Assembly (NCBI GenBank): GCA_947627825.1
Contig: CANQXO010000020.1
Span: 1-17,616 of the forward strand
Direction of reading: 5' to 3'
Source: an uncultured Clostridia bacterium
Lineage (GTDB): Bacteria > Bacillota_A > Clostridia > TANB77 > CAG-508
DNA: 17,616 bases
The position numbers and the translations under genes are program-made. Under the pieces are notes generated by a model. That model ran no database searches. It saw nothing but the letters and a program-made list of their open reading frames with translations, and was not told the origin of the DNA. Position 1 is the stretch's first letter, and the number at the start of each line of letters is the position of its first letter. Positions 1 to 7,647 of this stretch are shown here, in pieces.

Positions 1-542
1 AGGAAGAAAATTCAGATAAAGAAGATTCTTTTAATAAAGCAAGTATTCCAAAAAGGATAGCAGTTGTAGCAGCGGGAGCACTAGTTAATATCATATTTGG
101 AATAATTGCTTATGGAATATTAATTTTTATAAGGTATTTAATAGCGAGGGAACCAAGCATATTAAATGCTATTAATTATGCGGGAAATGCAATAATTGAA
201 TTGTTAAAAAGCATGGGAATGTGTATAGTGCAATTATTTACTGGAAAAGTTAATTTAAATGATATGGTAGGACCAATAGGAATATCGGGTATGGTATCAC
301 AAACGACTGGAATCACTGAGTTTGTGTACTTACTTTCAATTATTTCTGTGTCGCTTGGAATAACTAATTTACTTCCAGTAATTCCGTTAGATGGTGGAAA
401 AATTGTATTACTAATTATTGAGGGAATAAGAAAAAAGCCACTTAACAAAGATATCGAGGCAAGTATACAGTCTTTTGGATTTTTAGCATTGATTGCACTG
501 TCAATAGTAATTGCATTTAATGACATAGGAAAATTGATTTAA
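1..542 (+). CDS. rseP: RseP/RasP-type site-2 (M50) intramembrane protease, C-terminal part
   Basis: Partial gene: the frame is open from base 3 and ends with TAA at 540-542, so the N-terminal part with the HExxH zinc site lies upstream of the window. The visible 179 residues contain the post-catalytic signature KRIAVVAAGALVN (residues 17-29), hydrophobic helices, the GPIGISG segment seen before the third helix in this family, and NLLPVIPLDGG (residues 122-132). The Asp of LDGG is the family's third zinc ligand. The family cleaves membrane proteins such as anti-sigma factors within the bilayer. Only about 40 residues separate the first helix from GPIGI, too few for the PDZ domain normally found there. 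The gene lies 51 bp before polC, a common Firmicutes arrangement. The family call is secure; the name is by homology of motifs only. Confidence 0.88.
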   Translation, partial: EENSDKEDSFNKASIPKRIAVVAAGALVNIIFGIIAYGILIFIRYLIAREPSILNAINYAGNAIIELLKSMGMCIVQLFTGKVNLNDMVGPIGISGMVSQTTGITEFVYLLSIISVSLGITNLLPVIPLDGGKIVLLIIEGIRKKPLNKDIEASIQSFGFLALIALSIVIAFNDIGKLI

Positions 543-593
543 AAATATTTAATTAATTGTTGTTATGCTAGCAAATAATGAAGTAATTTTGAT

Positions 594-3500
594 GTGAAAT
601 ATGATTTGAATTTTTACTGGGGGCAAATTTTGGAACAGTTAAAAGAATTAAAAATGGTATTTGGTGATTATAATACAGATAGTTTTGCACTTGCTAATGC
701 AAAAATCTCTAATGTTAATTTGTATAAGAAAACAAATAGATTAGAGCTTTTTTTGCAAGCTGATGAAATTATCCCAGTTACTGAAATTGATAAATTTGAA
801 AGCTATGCAAAAAAAAGATTTAACATAAATGAAGTAGATTTTAAAATTTCTTTGCCTAATGCAAGCTCTAATGATAATAAAGATAAAAATCTTAAAATTA
901 ACGAAAAAATAGTAAAAGACTGGAATGGAATATTAGGATATCTTTCTAAAAAAACACCAATTATAAAAGCGTTTATGAAGGAGAGCAGTATTGATATTAA
1001 TAATAATATAATTAACACTCATCTAGCATTAAAAGGAAAATCAATACTTGAAAAGCAAGGAATAAATACCAAGATAACAAATTTTATAAAAGATGTTTAT
1101 GGAGAAAACTATGTAATGAATTTTGTTGAAGAAGATGTGTCTAAAAAGGAAGACGACTTTCTTGAGCAAAAGAAAAAAATGATAAAGGAATTTTCAGAAA
1201 ATTCAGTTAAAATACAAAACGAGCAAAGAGAAAATAAAGTCAAAAGTGCAGATAGTAACGGAGAAAATGTAACAGGTATGGCTCAGAATGCAAATGGATT
1301 TTCTAAAAATGCCAATTCGCAATCTCAAGGACAAAACTCAAATTCATCATCTCAAAGTTCTAAATGGTCATCTCAAAATCAAGGTGGAAACAATAACTGG
1401 AACGATAAAAAATCAAATTGGCAAAATAATTCTAATTGGAAGAATAATAAAGCAAAGGAAGATTCAGGAAGTGCAGAACCAGATGACCCATCTGTTATTT
1501 ATGGTAGAAATGCGAATATAAAAGAAGATTTAATAAAAATTGAAGATATTGGAATGGACACAACAGGGGTACAATTAATTGGAGAAGTGGTAAATGTTGC
1601 AGACCCAACAGAACTTAAGAAAACTGGAAAGTTTTTGTTCTCTTTTGATGTTTACGATGGAACCACTACAATTACTTGTAAAATGTTTGTTATGCCTGAT
1701 AAAAAAGGAGCTATTTCAAAAAGACTTAAACCTGGAATAGCTGTAAAAGTCGGCGGTAGAGCAGGATTTGATAATTTTGCAAAAGAAATAACTATCATGG
1801 CAAATACAGTAGTTGAGACAGAACCTTTGAAAAAACAAGTTAGAATGGATAACTCTGAAGTTAAAAGAACTGAGTTACACATGCATACACAGATGAGTCA
1901 AATGGATGCTGTAACATCTGCGACAGATTTAATAAATAGAGCAATAAAATGGGGAATGAAGTCAATAGCAATAACAGACCATGGAGTTGTACAGTCTTTT
2001 CCAGATGCTCATCATCTAATGGAAAAAATAGGCTATGATAAGGCTGGAATAAAAATAATATATGGAGTTGAAGGATATTTAGTTTCAGATAAAGACCCTA
2101 TAATTACTAAAGACAAAGGACAAACTTTAAAAGATACAACTTATTGTGTATTTGACCTAGAAACAACAGGTATTTCTTTTAGAACTGAGAAAATAACTGA
2201 AGTTGGAATTATGAAAATAAAAAATGGTGAATTAATAGATTCTTTTTCAACTTTTGTTAATCCTGAAAAGCCTATACCTTACAGAGTACAAGAAATTACC
2301 AACATAACTGATGACATGGTAAAAGATGCACCAACAATAGAAGAAGTAATGCCTAAAATTTTGGAGTTCTTTGGAGATTCTGTTTTAGTTGCACACAATG
2401 CAGATTTTGATACAAGCTTTTTAAGATACAATTGCGAAAAGTTGGGACTAAAATTTGACTATACATATTTAGATACTTTAAGGCTTGCAAAAGATTTATT
2501 TCCTACTTACAAAAAGTACAAGTTAGGCATTATTGCCGAGAATTTAGGTATTAAGGTAGAAGTCGCTCATAGAGCTTTGGATGATGTTGATACAACAGTA
2601 AAGGTATTTAATGTAATGTGCAATTTGATGGAGGAGCAAGGAATAAAATATCTTTCAGACATAGATAATAAAGAAGCAGGAAAAGCTAATTTTAAAAAAT
2701 TAAAAAGCCATCATATAATCATTCTTGCAAAAGATTATGTTGGATTAAAAAATTTATATAAATTAGTTTCGCTTTCTCATGTAAAATATTTTCATAAAAG
2801 ACCACTTATTTTAAAATCAATTTTAAAGGAAAATTCAGAAGGCTTAATTATTGGAAGTGCTTGTGACCAAGGAGAATTGTATCAAGCAATATTAGATGGA
2901 AAGCCTGACGAAGAAATCGAAGAAATTGCGAAAGATTATGACTATTTAGAAATTCAACCAATAGGCAATGATGAGTATTTAGTAAGAAATGGCGTACTTC
3001 AAAGTGATGAAGATTTAAGGAATATTGTAAGAAAAATAGTGGATTTAGGTGATAAGCTTGGAAAGCCAGTTTGTGCTACTTGTGATGTTCACTTCTTAGA
3101 CCCACAAGACGAAATATATAGAAGAATTATACAAGCTGGACAAAAATATGATGATGCAGATATGCAAGCACCATTATATTTGAGAACAACAGAAGAAATG
3201 CTTAAAGAGTTTGAATACCTAGGTGAAGAAAAAGCTTACGAAGTTGTTGTAACAAATACAAATAAAATAGCAGATTTGTGTGAGGTGATAAGGCCAATTT
3301 CACCTGAGAAATGCCCTCCACATATACCTGGCTGTGAAGAAACTATTAAAGAAATAGCCTATACTAAAGCTCATGAGTTATATGGAAATCCATTACCTCA
3401 AATAGTTCAAGAAAGACTTGATAAAGAGCTTGACTCAATTATAAAAAATGGTTTCTCTGTTATGTACATTATAGCCCAAAAACTAGTTTGGAAATCTAAT

Positions 3501-5198
3501 GAAGATGGATACATAGTAGGTTCAAGAGGTTCGGTAGGTTCATCATTTGCAGCAAACATGACAGGTATTACAGAAGTTAACTCACTTCCTCCTCATTATA
3601 GATGTCCAAATTGTAAATACTCTGATTTTACTGATTATGGTATAAAAAATGGATTTGACCTTCCAGATAAAATGTGTCCAAAATGTGGACACAGACTAGA
3701 CAAAGATGGAATGGATATACCATTTGAAACCTTCCTTGGCTTCAATGGTGATAAAGAGCCAGATATTGACTTAAACTTCTCAGGAGAATATCAAGCTAAA
3801 GCTCACAAATATACAGAAGTTATCTTTGGAAAAGGAACTACATTTAAAGCAGGAACAGTAGGTACAGTTGCAGATAAAACAGCTTTTGGATATGTAAAAA
3901 AATATTTTGAGGAAAGAGGAAAGCCAGTAAGTAATGCAGAAGTAGGCAGAATTTCTAAAGGCTGTACTGGAATAAAAAGAACAACAGGTCAACATCCGGG
4001 AGGAATAATAGTTGTACCAAAAGGTAGAGAAATATATGAATTTACACCTGTACAACATCCAGCAGATGACCCAGAGTCTGACATCATAACTACACACTTT
4101 GATTACCACTCAATAGACCAAAACTTGTTAAAACTTGATATTCTAGGTCATGATGACCCAACAGTAATTCGTATGTTGTATGATTTAACAGGATTAGACC
4201 CTACAAAGGTTCCACTAGATGATAAAGAAACAATGTCAATATATTCTTCAACAAAAGCTTTAGGTGTAACACCAGAAGCCATTAAATCTGAAGTTGGAAC
4301 TTATGGAATACCAGAATCGGGAACAAAATTTGTAAGAGGAATGCTTAAAGATACAAAGCCTACAACATTTGAGGAATTAATAAGAATTTCAGGATTATCA
4401 CACGGTACTGATGTTTGGCTTGGAAATGCACAAGATTTAATTAATAGTGGAACGGCAACATTAAGTGAAACTATTTGTACAAGAGATGATATAATGCTTT
4501 ATTTAATAAAACAAGGTTTAAAACCTAATACAGCATTTAAAATCATGGAACTTGTGCGTAAGGGAAAAGTTGCAAAAGAGCCAGAGAAGTGGGCAGATTA
4601 TAAAAAAACGATGGAAGAATGTAATGTGCCAGAATGGTATATTAATTCTTGTAACAAAATAAAATATCTATTTCCAAAGGCGCATGCCGCAGCGTATGTT
4701 ACAAATGCATTTAGAATAGCGTGGTTTAAAGTTCATATACCAAAGGCATATTATACTGCTTACTTTACAATAAGAGCAGATGCATTTGACAGTGATATTA
4801 TGTGTCATGGTAAAGAAAAAGTAAAAAATAAAATGAAGGAAATAGAACTTTTAGGCAATAATGCAACCCAAAAAGACGGGGCAATGTATGAAACTCTAGA
4901 AATTGTAAACGAAATGTATGAAAGAAACTTAAACTTTTTACCAATTGACCTTTATCAATCTGACGCAGTTAAATTTAAAATGGAAGATGAAGGCATAAGA
5001 CCACCATTAAGTAGTATTCCGGGATTTGGACAAGTTGCAGCACTAGGAGTTGAAGAAGCAAGAAAAGATGGAGAGTTTATGTCGATTGATGACTTAAGAA
5101 TAAGAGCAAGAATTGGAACAAGTGCAATAGAAATGCTAAAAAATGCAGGATGTTTAAAAGGAATGAGCGAGAGCAATCAAATAAGTTTATTTGGATAA
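594..5198 (+). CDS. polC: DNA polymerase III alpha subunit, PolC type (Gram-positive replicase with 3'-5' exonuclease)
   Basis: Replicative polymerase of Gram-positive bacteria, 1534 aa, somewhat longer than the usual about 1430-1450. In order: N-terminal domain (about 1-200); an Asn/Gln/Ser/Trp-rich linker (about 205-300); an OB-fold (about 305-415); a PHP domain starting at H429-M-H431 and resuming after the exonuclease with DVH (D831-H833); and the inserted DnaQ-like exonuclease with D521/E523 (DLETTG), H601-NADFD and H659-RALDD. A zinc site follows (C1004, C1007, C1028, C1031), then the polymerase active site with PDIDLNFSG (D1057, D1059) and D1182 in LDILGHDD. The spacing of 125 between D1057 and D1182 matches the family as I recall it. 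The protein ends in QISLFG, a beta-clamp binding motif. The start is GTG with only a weak ribosome site; no better in-frame start lies upstream. All catalytic residues are present, so the enzyme looks intact. Confidence 0.98.
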   Translation: MKYDLNFYWGQILEQLKELKMVFGDYNTDSFALANAKISNVNLYKKTNRLELFLQADEIIPVTEIDKFESYAKKRFNINEVDFKISLPNASSNDNKDKNLKINEKIVKDWNGILGYLSKKTPIIKAFMKESSIDINNNIINTHLALKGKSILEKQGINTKITNFIKDVYGENYVMNFVEEDVSKKEDDFLEQKKKMIKEFSENSVKIQNEQRENKVKSADSNGENVTGMAQNANGFSKNANSQSQGQNSNSSSQSSKWSSQNQGGNNNWNDKKSNWQNNSNWKNNKAKEDSGSAEPDDPSVIYGRNANIKEDLIKIEDIGMDTTGVQLIGEVVNVADPTELKKTGKFLFSFDVYDGTTTITCKMFVMPDKKGAISKRLKPGIAVKVGGRAGFDNFAKEITIMANTVVETEPLKKQVRMDNSEVKRTELHMHTQMSQMDAVTSATDLINRAIKWGMKSIAITDHGVVQSFPDAHHLMEKIGYDKAGIKIIYGVEGYLVSDKDPIITKDKGQTLKDTTYCVFDLETTGISFRTEKITEVGIMKIKNGELIDSFSTFVNPEKPIPYRVQEITNITDDMVKDAPTIEEVMPKILEFFGDSVLVAHNADFDTSFLRYNCEKLGLKFDYTYLDTLRLAKDLFPTYKKYKLGIIAENLGIKVEVAHRALDDVDTTVKVFNVMCNLMEEQGIKYLSDIDNKEAGKANFKKLKSHHIIILAKDYVGLKNLYKLVSLSHVKYFHKRPLILKSILKENSEGLIIGSACDQGELYQAILDGKPDEEIEEIAKDYDYLEIQPIGNDEYLVRNGVLQSDEDLRNIVRKIVDLGDKLGKPVCATCDVHFLDPQDEIYRRIIQAGQKYDDADMQAPLYLRTTEEMLKEFEYLGEEKAYEVVVTNTNKIADLCEVIRPISPEKCPPHIPGCEETIKEIAYTKAHELYGNPLPQIVQERLDKELDSIIKNGFSVMYIIAQKLVWKSNEDGYIVGSRGSVGSSFAANMTGITEVNSLPPHYRCPNCKYSDFTDYGIKNGFDLPDKMCPKCGHRLDKDGMDIPFETFLGFNGDKEPDIDLNFSGEYQAKAHKYTEVIFGKGTTFKAGTVGTVADKTAFGYVKKYFEERGKPVSNAEVGRISKGCTGIKRTTGQHPGGIIVVPKGREIYEFTPVQHPADDPESDIITTHFDYHSIDQNLLKLDILGHDDPTVIRMLYDLTGLDPTKVPLDDKETMSIYSSTKALGVTPEAIKSEVGTYGIPESGTKFVRGMLKDTKPTTFEELIRISGLSHGTDVWLGNAQDLINSGTATLSETICTRDDIMLYLIKQGLKPNTAFKIMELVRKGKVAKEPEKWADYKKTMEECNVPEWYINSCNKIKYLFPKAHAAAYVTNAFRIAWFKVHIPKAYYTAYFTIRADAFDSDIMCHGKEKVKNKMKEIELLGNNATQKDGAMYETLEIVNEMYERNLNFLPIDLYQSDAVKFKMEDEGIRPPLSSIPGFGQVAALGVEEARKDGEFMSIDDLRIRARIGTSAIEMLKNAGCLKGMSESNQISLFG
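1207..1491 (+). other. Low-complexity Asn/Gln/Ser/Trp-rich linker inside PolC
   Basis: This in-frame stretch encodes PolC residues of roughly 205-300, between the N-terminal domain and the OB-fold. It is dominated by Asn, Gln, Ser and Lys, with four Trp residues in short repeated contexts (SKW, NNNW, SNW, SNW), and should be disordered. It accounts for most of the extra length of this PolC over the usual family size. Codon use and the uninterrupted frame show it is translated. Confidence 0.8.
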
Positions 5199-5232
5199 AA
5201 AAATTTTAAAACTTAAGAAGGGAGAATCTTAA

Positions 5233-5511
5233 ATGGCAAGTTTTATAGTAGGATATGCAATTTGTATAAATATTATCTCATATTTATTTATATGGATGAA
5301 TATTAGAACTAATTTCATTAAGATGAACAAAAAATCGGTTGATGCTCTTTATTTAGGACTAGCAATACTAGGCGGATTTGTTGGCATCATGCTAGCATCG
5401 GAAATGTTTAATTATAGAAAAGATGAAAAAATTTTTAAAAGATATATTCCATTAGTTATATTTATTGAAGTAAGCATTATTTGCTATGCTATATATAAAT
5501 TAAGATTTTAA
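5233..5511 (+). CDS. Small DUF1294-like membrane protein
   Basis: This 92-aa protein has a hydrophobic N-terminus (about residues 3-22), a central LGLAILGGFVGIML segment (about 41-55) and a hydrophobic C-terminal helix (about 72-87). The order (N-terminal helix, a basic stretch, LLxLAxLGGxxGxxL, a charged loop with Lys, then a last helix) resembles DUF1294, a family of small membrane proteins of unknown function. That family more often has Asp-Lys in the first loop and His-Lys-x-x-Lys in the second; here these are less conserved (MNKKS and NYRKDEK). A good ribosome site, GAAGGGAG, precedes the ATG, and the gene starts 34 bp after polC, so co-transcription is likely. No function can be assigned; identification rests on pattern recognition only. 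Confidence 0.7.
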   Translation: MASFIVGYAICINIISYLFIWMNIRTNFIKMNKKSVDALYLGLAILGGFVGIMLASEMFNYRKDEKIFKRYIPLVIFIEVSIICYAIYKLRF

Positions 5512-5533
5512 AATATTTTTTAGGAGGTTTAAA

Positions 5534-5746
5534 ATGAGTGATACTAAATCATCTAAACCAAAGAAAAATTCAAATAACAAAACAAAAGACGATGAAGAGA
5601 TAACAAAAAACATTTTAGAATCATTAAAAAATCTTTATCCAAGGGAAGTCGCTAAAAAGTTTAAAATGCCAACTAGCAGAGTGTATAAGCTAATAGAAGG
5701 ATTAAATGACGAAGAAAGAAAAGCAATTGTTAAGGAACGGAGTTAG
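5534..5746 (+). CDS. Small Lys-rich protein with a helix-turn-helix-like segment (possibly the N-terminal part of a split gene)
   Basis: This 70-aa protein is not recognised as a named family. It begins with a charged, Ser/Lys/Asn-rich tail (about 1-25), then has helices and a segment AKKFKMPTSRVYKLIEG (about 40-56) that reads like a helix-turn-helix with a 'xVAKKFxxPxSxVYKLI' recognition pattern. A nucleic-acid-binding role is therefore inferred. It has a near-perfect ribosome site, AGGAGG at 5522-5527, six bases before ATG. It ends in TAG inside the next ORF, which runs in the +1 frame, and the overlap is 41 nt. Stepping over one base at AGT-T-AGA would join the two into a protein of about 215 aa. 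Either a stand-alone regulator or the first half of a split gene is possible. Confidence 0.65.
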   Translation: MSDTKSSKPKKNSNNKTKDDEEITKNILESLKNLYPREVAKKFKMPTSRVYKLIEGLNDEERKAIVKERS

Positions 5747-6173
5747 AGCAAATCCGATATTTGAAAAGGTAAGAGAAATAAAAAATAAAAACAATACAAC
5801 TTATGAAAAGGCATTAATGATTTTTGAAAAAACTGTCCCAATGGAAGATATCAGGCACCTAGCAAGGATATATTATTTGTTGGGAAAAACGGGAAAAGCA
5901 TTAGATATAATAAATACGACATTAGAAAATAATGAGAAGGATTCAATAGATGTACAGACACTAAGAAAAGAAAGAAGCAAAATATTAGCAGAAAATATTG
6001 CACAATCTATAAGAAAAGAATACATGAGAAATCATAGAATAACAGATAAGAGTTTATATTTATGTAAAAAATACAGTCTATCAACTGCATTTGTAAAAGA
6101 TGTAATTGATGGATATGATTTTAGTGAAAAAAATGAAAAAGATTATATAGTTGTGGAAAAAGATATTTTATAA
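5706..6173 (+). CDS. Helical (TPR-like) protein of unknown function, overlapping the preceding ORF
   Basis: This 155-aa soluble helical protein is not assigned to a named family. The middle (about residues 48-78, with ARIYYLLGKTGKALDIINTT) has the spacing of a tetratricopeptide-like helical pair. Near the C-terminus KKYSLSTAFVKDVIDGY (about 121-137) resembles the KKFKMPTSRVYKLIEG segment of the ORF just upstream. The annotated ATG lies inside that ORF and has a fair ribosome site, AGAAGG at 5695-5700 with five bases of spacing, so translational coupling is plausible. The first dozen residues may instead be an out-of-frame artefact if the gene is really a frameshifted continuation of 5534. It is the last gene before a 509-bp gap and has no obvious intrinsic terminator after it. 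Confidence 0.6.
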   Translation: MTKKEKQLLRNGVRANPIFEKVREIKNKNNTTYEKALMIFEKTVPMEDIRHLARIYYLLGKTGKALDIINTTLENNEKDSIDVQTLRKERSKILAENIAQSIRKEYMRNHRITDKSLYLCKKYSLSTAFVKDVIDGYDFSEKNEKDYIVVEKDIL

Positions 6174-6358
6174 AGTTTTATAAGGTTCGAAATCGTAAAT
6201 GCCTTGCAAAGAAACTGTAAAACAACAAAGAAATAATTTTAAAACAAGGCTTCAAAAATATAAAACAGCAAAAATATTGAAAAATAGAGCAAAATGAGAT
6301 ATAATGCAAAATAAAAAATTACACAATATTACAAAAATGAAATAATAAGTTTACAGAT

Positions 6359-6387
6359 TTGTTACAATGAAAAATATTATGTATATT
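6359..6387 (+). promoter_or_regulatory. Candidate sigma-A promoter upstream of the polysaccharide locus
   Basis: TTGTTA (6359-6364) and TATATT (6382-6387) are separated by 17 bases, a fair match to -35 and -10 boxes. It would give a leader of roughly 290 nt before the first glycosyltransferase, carrying the DnaA-like boxes and the hairpins. In such AT-rich DNA chance matches are common, so this is a candidate only. Confidence 0.3.
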
Positions 6388-6419
6388 AAATTCGACAAAT
6401 TATTACAAAAAATTTAGCC

Positions 6420-6449
6420 TGTGGAAACTGTGGATAACTCTGTGAATAA
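6420..6449 (-). promoter_or_regulatory. Tandem DnaA-box-like nonamers
   Basis: Read on the minus strand, 6441-6449 is TTATTCACA and 6429-6437 is TTATCCACA. Both match the DnaA-box consensus TTATNCACA exactly. A third nonamer, GTTTCCACA (6420-6428), is a partial match in the same orientation. Their centres are 9 and 12 bp apart. Such tight same-strand clusters are typical of chromosomal origins or DnaA-titration or regulatory sites. No dnaA or dnaN gene is present in the window, so the role is open. Confidence 0.6.
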
Positions 6450-6577
6450 CTTTTTTATAAGGGTTTGCAGACAAACGATAAATCATCAAAAATAATTGAA
6501 TAGTTATTATGGAAATCAAATAATTAAATGCTATTCATTATGTACACAAATTATTATTTGAAAATTATTAAAAAAAC

Positions 6578-6625
6578 ACTCTTTCCTTTAAGTAATTTTA
6601 AAATATTTCAATTAAAATAAAGAGT
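6578..6625. repeat. Imperfect inverted repeat / hairpin in the leader of the glycosyltransferase operon
   Basis: ACTCTTT-CC-TTTAA (6578-6591) pairs with TTAAA-AT-AAAGAGT (6612-6625), giving 12 of 14 base pairs around a 20-base loop. On the + strand no T-run follows, so it is not a good forward terminator. On the minus strand the stem is followed by a run of seven T, the shape of a terminator for leftward transcription, although no leftward gene is seen to its right. Confidence 0.4.
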
Positions 6626-6626
6626 T

Positions 6627-6660
6627 TATAGGTAAATCTTCTAAAAACCTAAATATTATA
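6627..6660 (+). repeat. Copy 1 of a short hairpin-forming element upstream of a GT2 gene
   Basis: The element has the form TATAGGTA-(6 bases)-CTAAAAACCTAAATAT-TATA. TAGGT and ACCTA can pair around a loop. A second copy lies at 8786-8818. It ends 22 bases before the ATG at 6683. Confidence 0.55.
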
Positions 6661-6682
6661 GAAAAGTATTAAATGAAGTGCT

Positions 6683-7630
6683 ATGCCAAAAGTAAGTGTA
6701 ATAGTACCAGTTTACAATGTTGAAAAATATATAGAAAAATGCCTGCAATCTTTAGTAAACCAAACTATGAAGGACATAGAAATAATCATTGTAAATGATG
6801 GTTCTACAGACAATTCTGAAAAAATAATAAATGAATATTTAGACAAATATGAAAACATCATATATGTCGAAAAGAAAAATGGCGGATTATCAGATGCTAG
6901 AAACTACGGTATGAAGTACGCTAAAGGTGACTATATCGCTTTCTTGGACTCAGATGATTATGTAGATGAAACTATATACGAAAAAATGTATAATGAAGCA
7001 ATAAAATCAAAAGCGGATTTTGTAGAGTGTGATTTTTACTGGGTATATCCAAATAAGAAAAAGCTAGATAATGGAGTTGTTTATACCAATAAAAAAGAAA
7101 TGCTGATTAATGCCAGAGTTGTTGCATGGAACAAATTAATAAAAAGGGACATTATACAAGAAAACTTTCCAGTAGGACTTAATTATGAAGATGTAGAGTT
7201 CTTTTATAAACTTATCCCTAATATTAAGAAGTTTAGCTTTGTAAAAGAACCATTAGTTTATTATATGCAAAGGGAAGATTCAATAGTAAACAAACAAAAT
7301 TACAAAACAGGGCAAATATTCAATGTACTAAATAATGTAATAGACTACTATAAAAAGAAAAAAATATATGATAAATACAAGGAAGAATTAGAATATACAT
7401 ACACAAGAATTTTGTTGTGCAGTTCACTAAAGAGAATGATACAAATAAAAGACAAGGTCGCAAAAGCAAGATTGTTAGATGAAACTTGGCAGAATTTAAA
7501 TACTAAATTCCCAGAATGGAAGAAAAATAAAATTTTGTCTCAGAAATCTGGTAAAAACTTATACATGAAGACCATTAATAAATACACATATAAAATGTAT
7601 TGCAAGATACTAAGTTGTATCTATAGATAA
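6683..7630 (+). CDS. Family 2 (GT-A) glycosyltransferase
   Basis: Cytosolic sugar transferase of 315 aa that should use a nucleotide-sugar donor. The GT-A fold occupies about residues 3-225: VSVIVPVYN at the start, VNDGS with D39, the metal-binding DSDD motif at 89-92 in AFLDSDDYV, and the acceptor-site acid pair E169-D170 in NYEDVEF. The C-terminal part is basic and helical, probably a membrane or partner contact; there are no clear membrane spans. It is the first gene of the polysaccharide locus. The ribosome site before ATG is weak (GAAGTG), and an out-of-frame ATG lies ten bases upstream. Donor and acceptor cannot be read from sequence. A gap of only 17 bases separates it from the next gene. 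Confidence 0.93.
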   Translation: MPKVSVIVPVYNVEKYIEKCLQSLVNQTMKDIEIIIVNDGSTDNSEKIINEYLDKYENIIYVEKKNGGLSDARNYGMKYAKGDYIAFLDSDDYVDETIYEKMYNEAIKSKADFVECDFYWVYPNKKKLDNGVVYTNKKEMLINARVVAWNKLIKRDIIQENFPVGLNYEDVEFFYKLIPNIKKFSFVKEPLVYYMQREDSIVNKQNYKTGQIFNVLNNVIDYYKKKKIYDKYKEELEYTYTRILLCSSLKRMIQIKDKVAKARLLDETWQNLNTKFPEWKKNKILSQKSGKNLYMKTINKYTYKMYCKILSCIYR

Positions 7631-7647
7631 AAGGAGGTGACTGTAGC

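Larger units (their letters stand above)
6174..6682. other. 509-bp AT-rich intergenic region between housekeeping block and polysaccharide locus
   Basis: There is no ORF or tRNA-like fold here. It holds an inverted pair GCCTTG (6201-6206) and CAAGGC (6245-6250) with a long loop, a plausible promoter at 6359-6387, DnaA-box-like nonamers at 6420-6449, a small GTTTG/CAAAC hairpin near 6462-6475, a TGAATAG/CTATTCA dyad around 6498-6541, a longer hairpin at 6578-6625 and a repeated element at 6627-6660. It is the only long gap in the window and marks the change from conserved to accessory genes. Confidence 0.8.

Noticed and set aside
3780..4109. A 109-codon open frame on the minus strand inside polC, and similar antisense frames elsewhere
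   Set aside because: They lie wholly within genes with strong protein signatures, have biased compositions expected of antisense reading and lack ribosome sites.
6181..6195. GGTTCGAAATC, resembling the T-arm of a tRNA
   Set aside because: No matching acceptor, D-arm or anticodon stem surrounds it, and the upstream bases belong to a coding region.
6201..6250. GCCTTG / CAAGGC inverted repeat as a terminator after the 6173 gene
   Set aside because: The loop is 38 bases long and no T-run follows, so it does not fit an intrinsic terminator.
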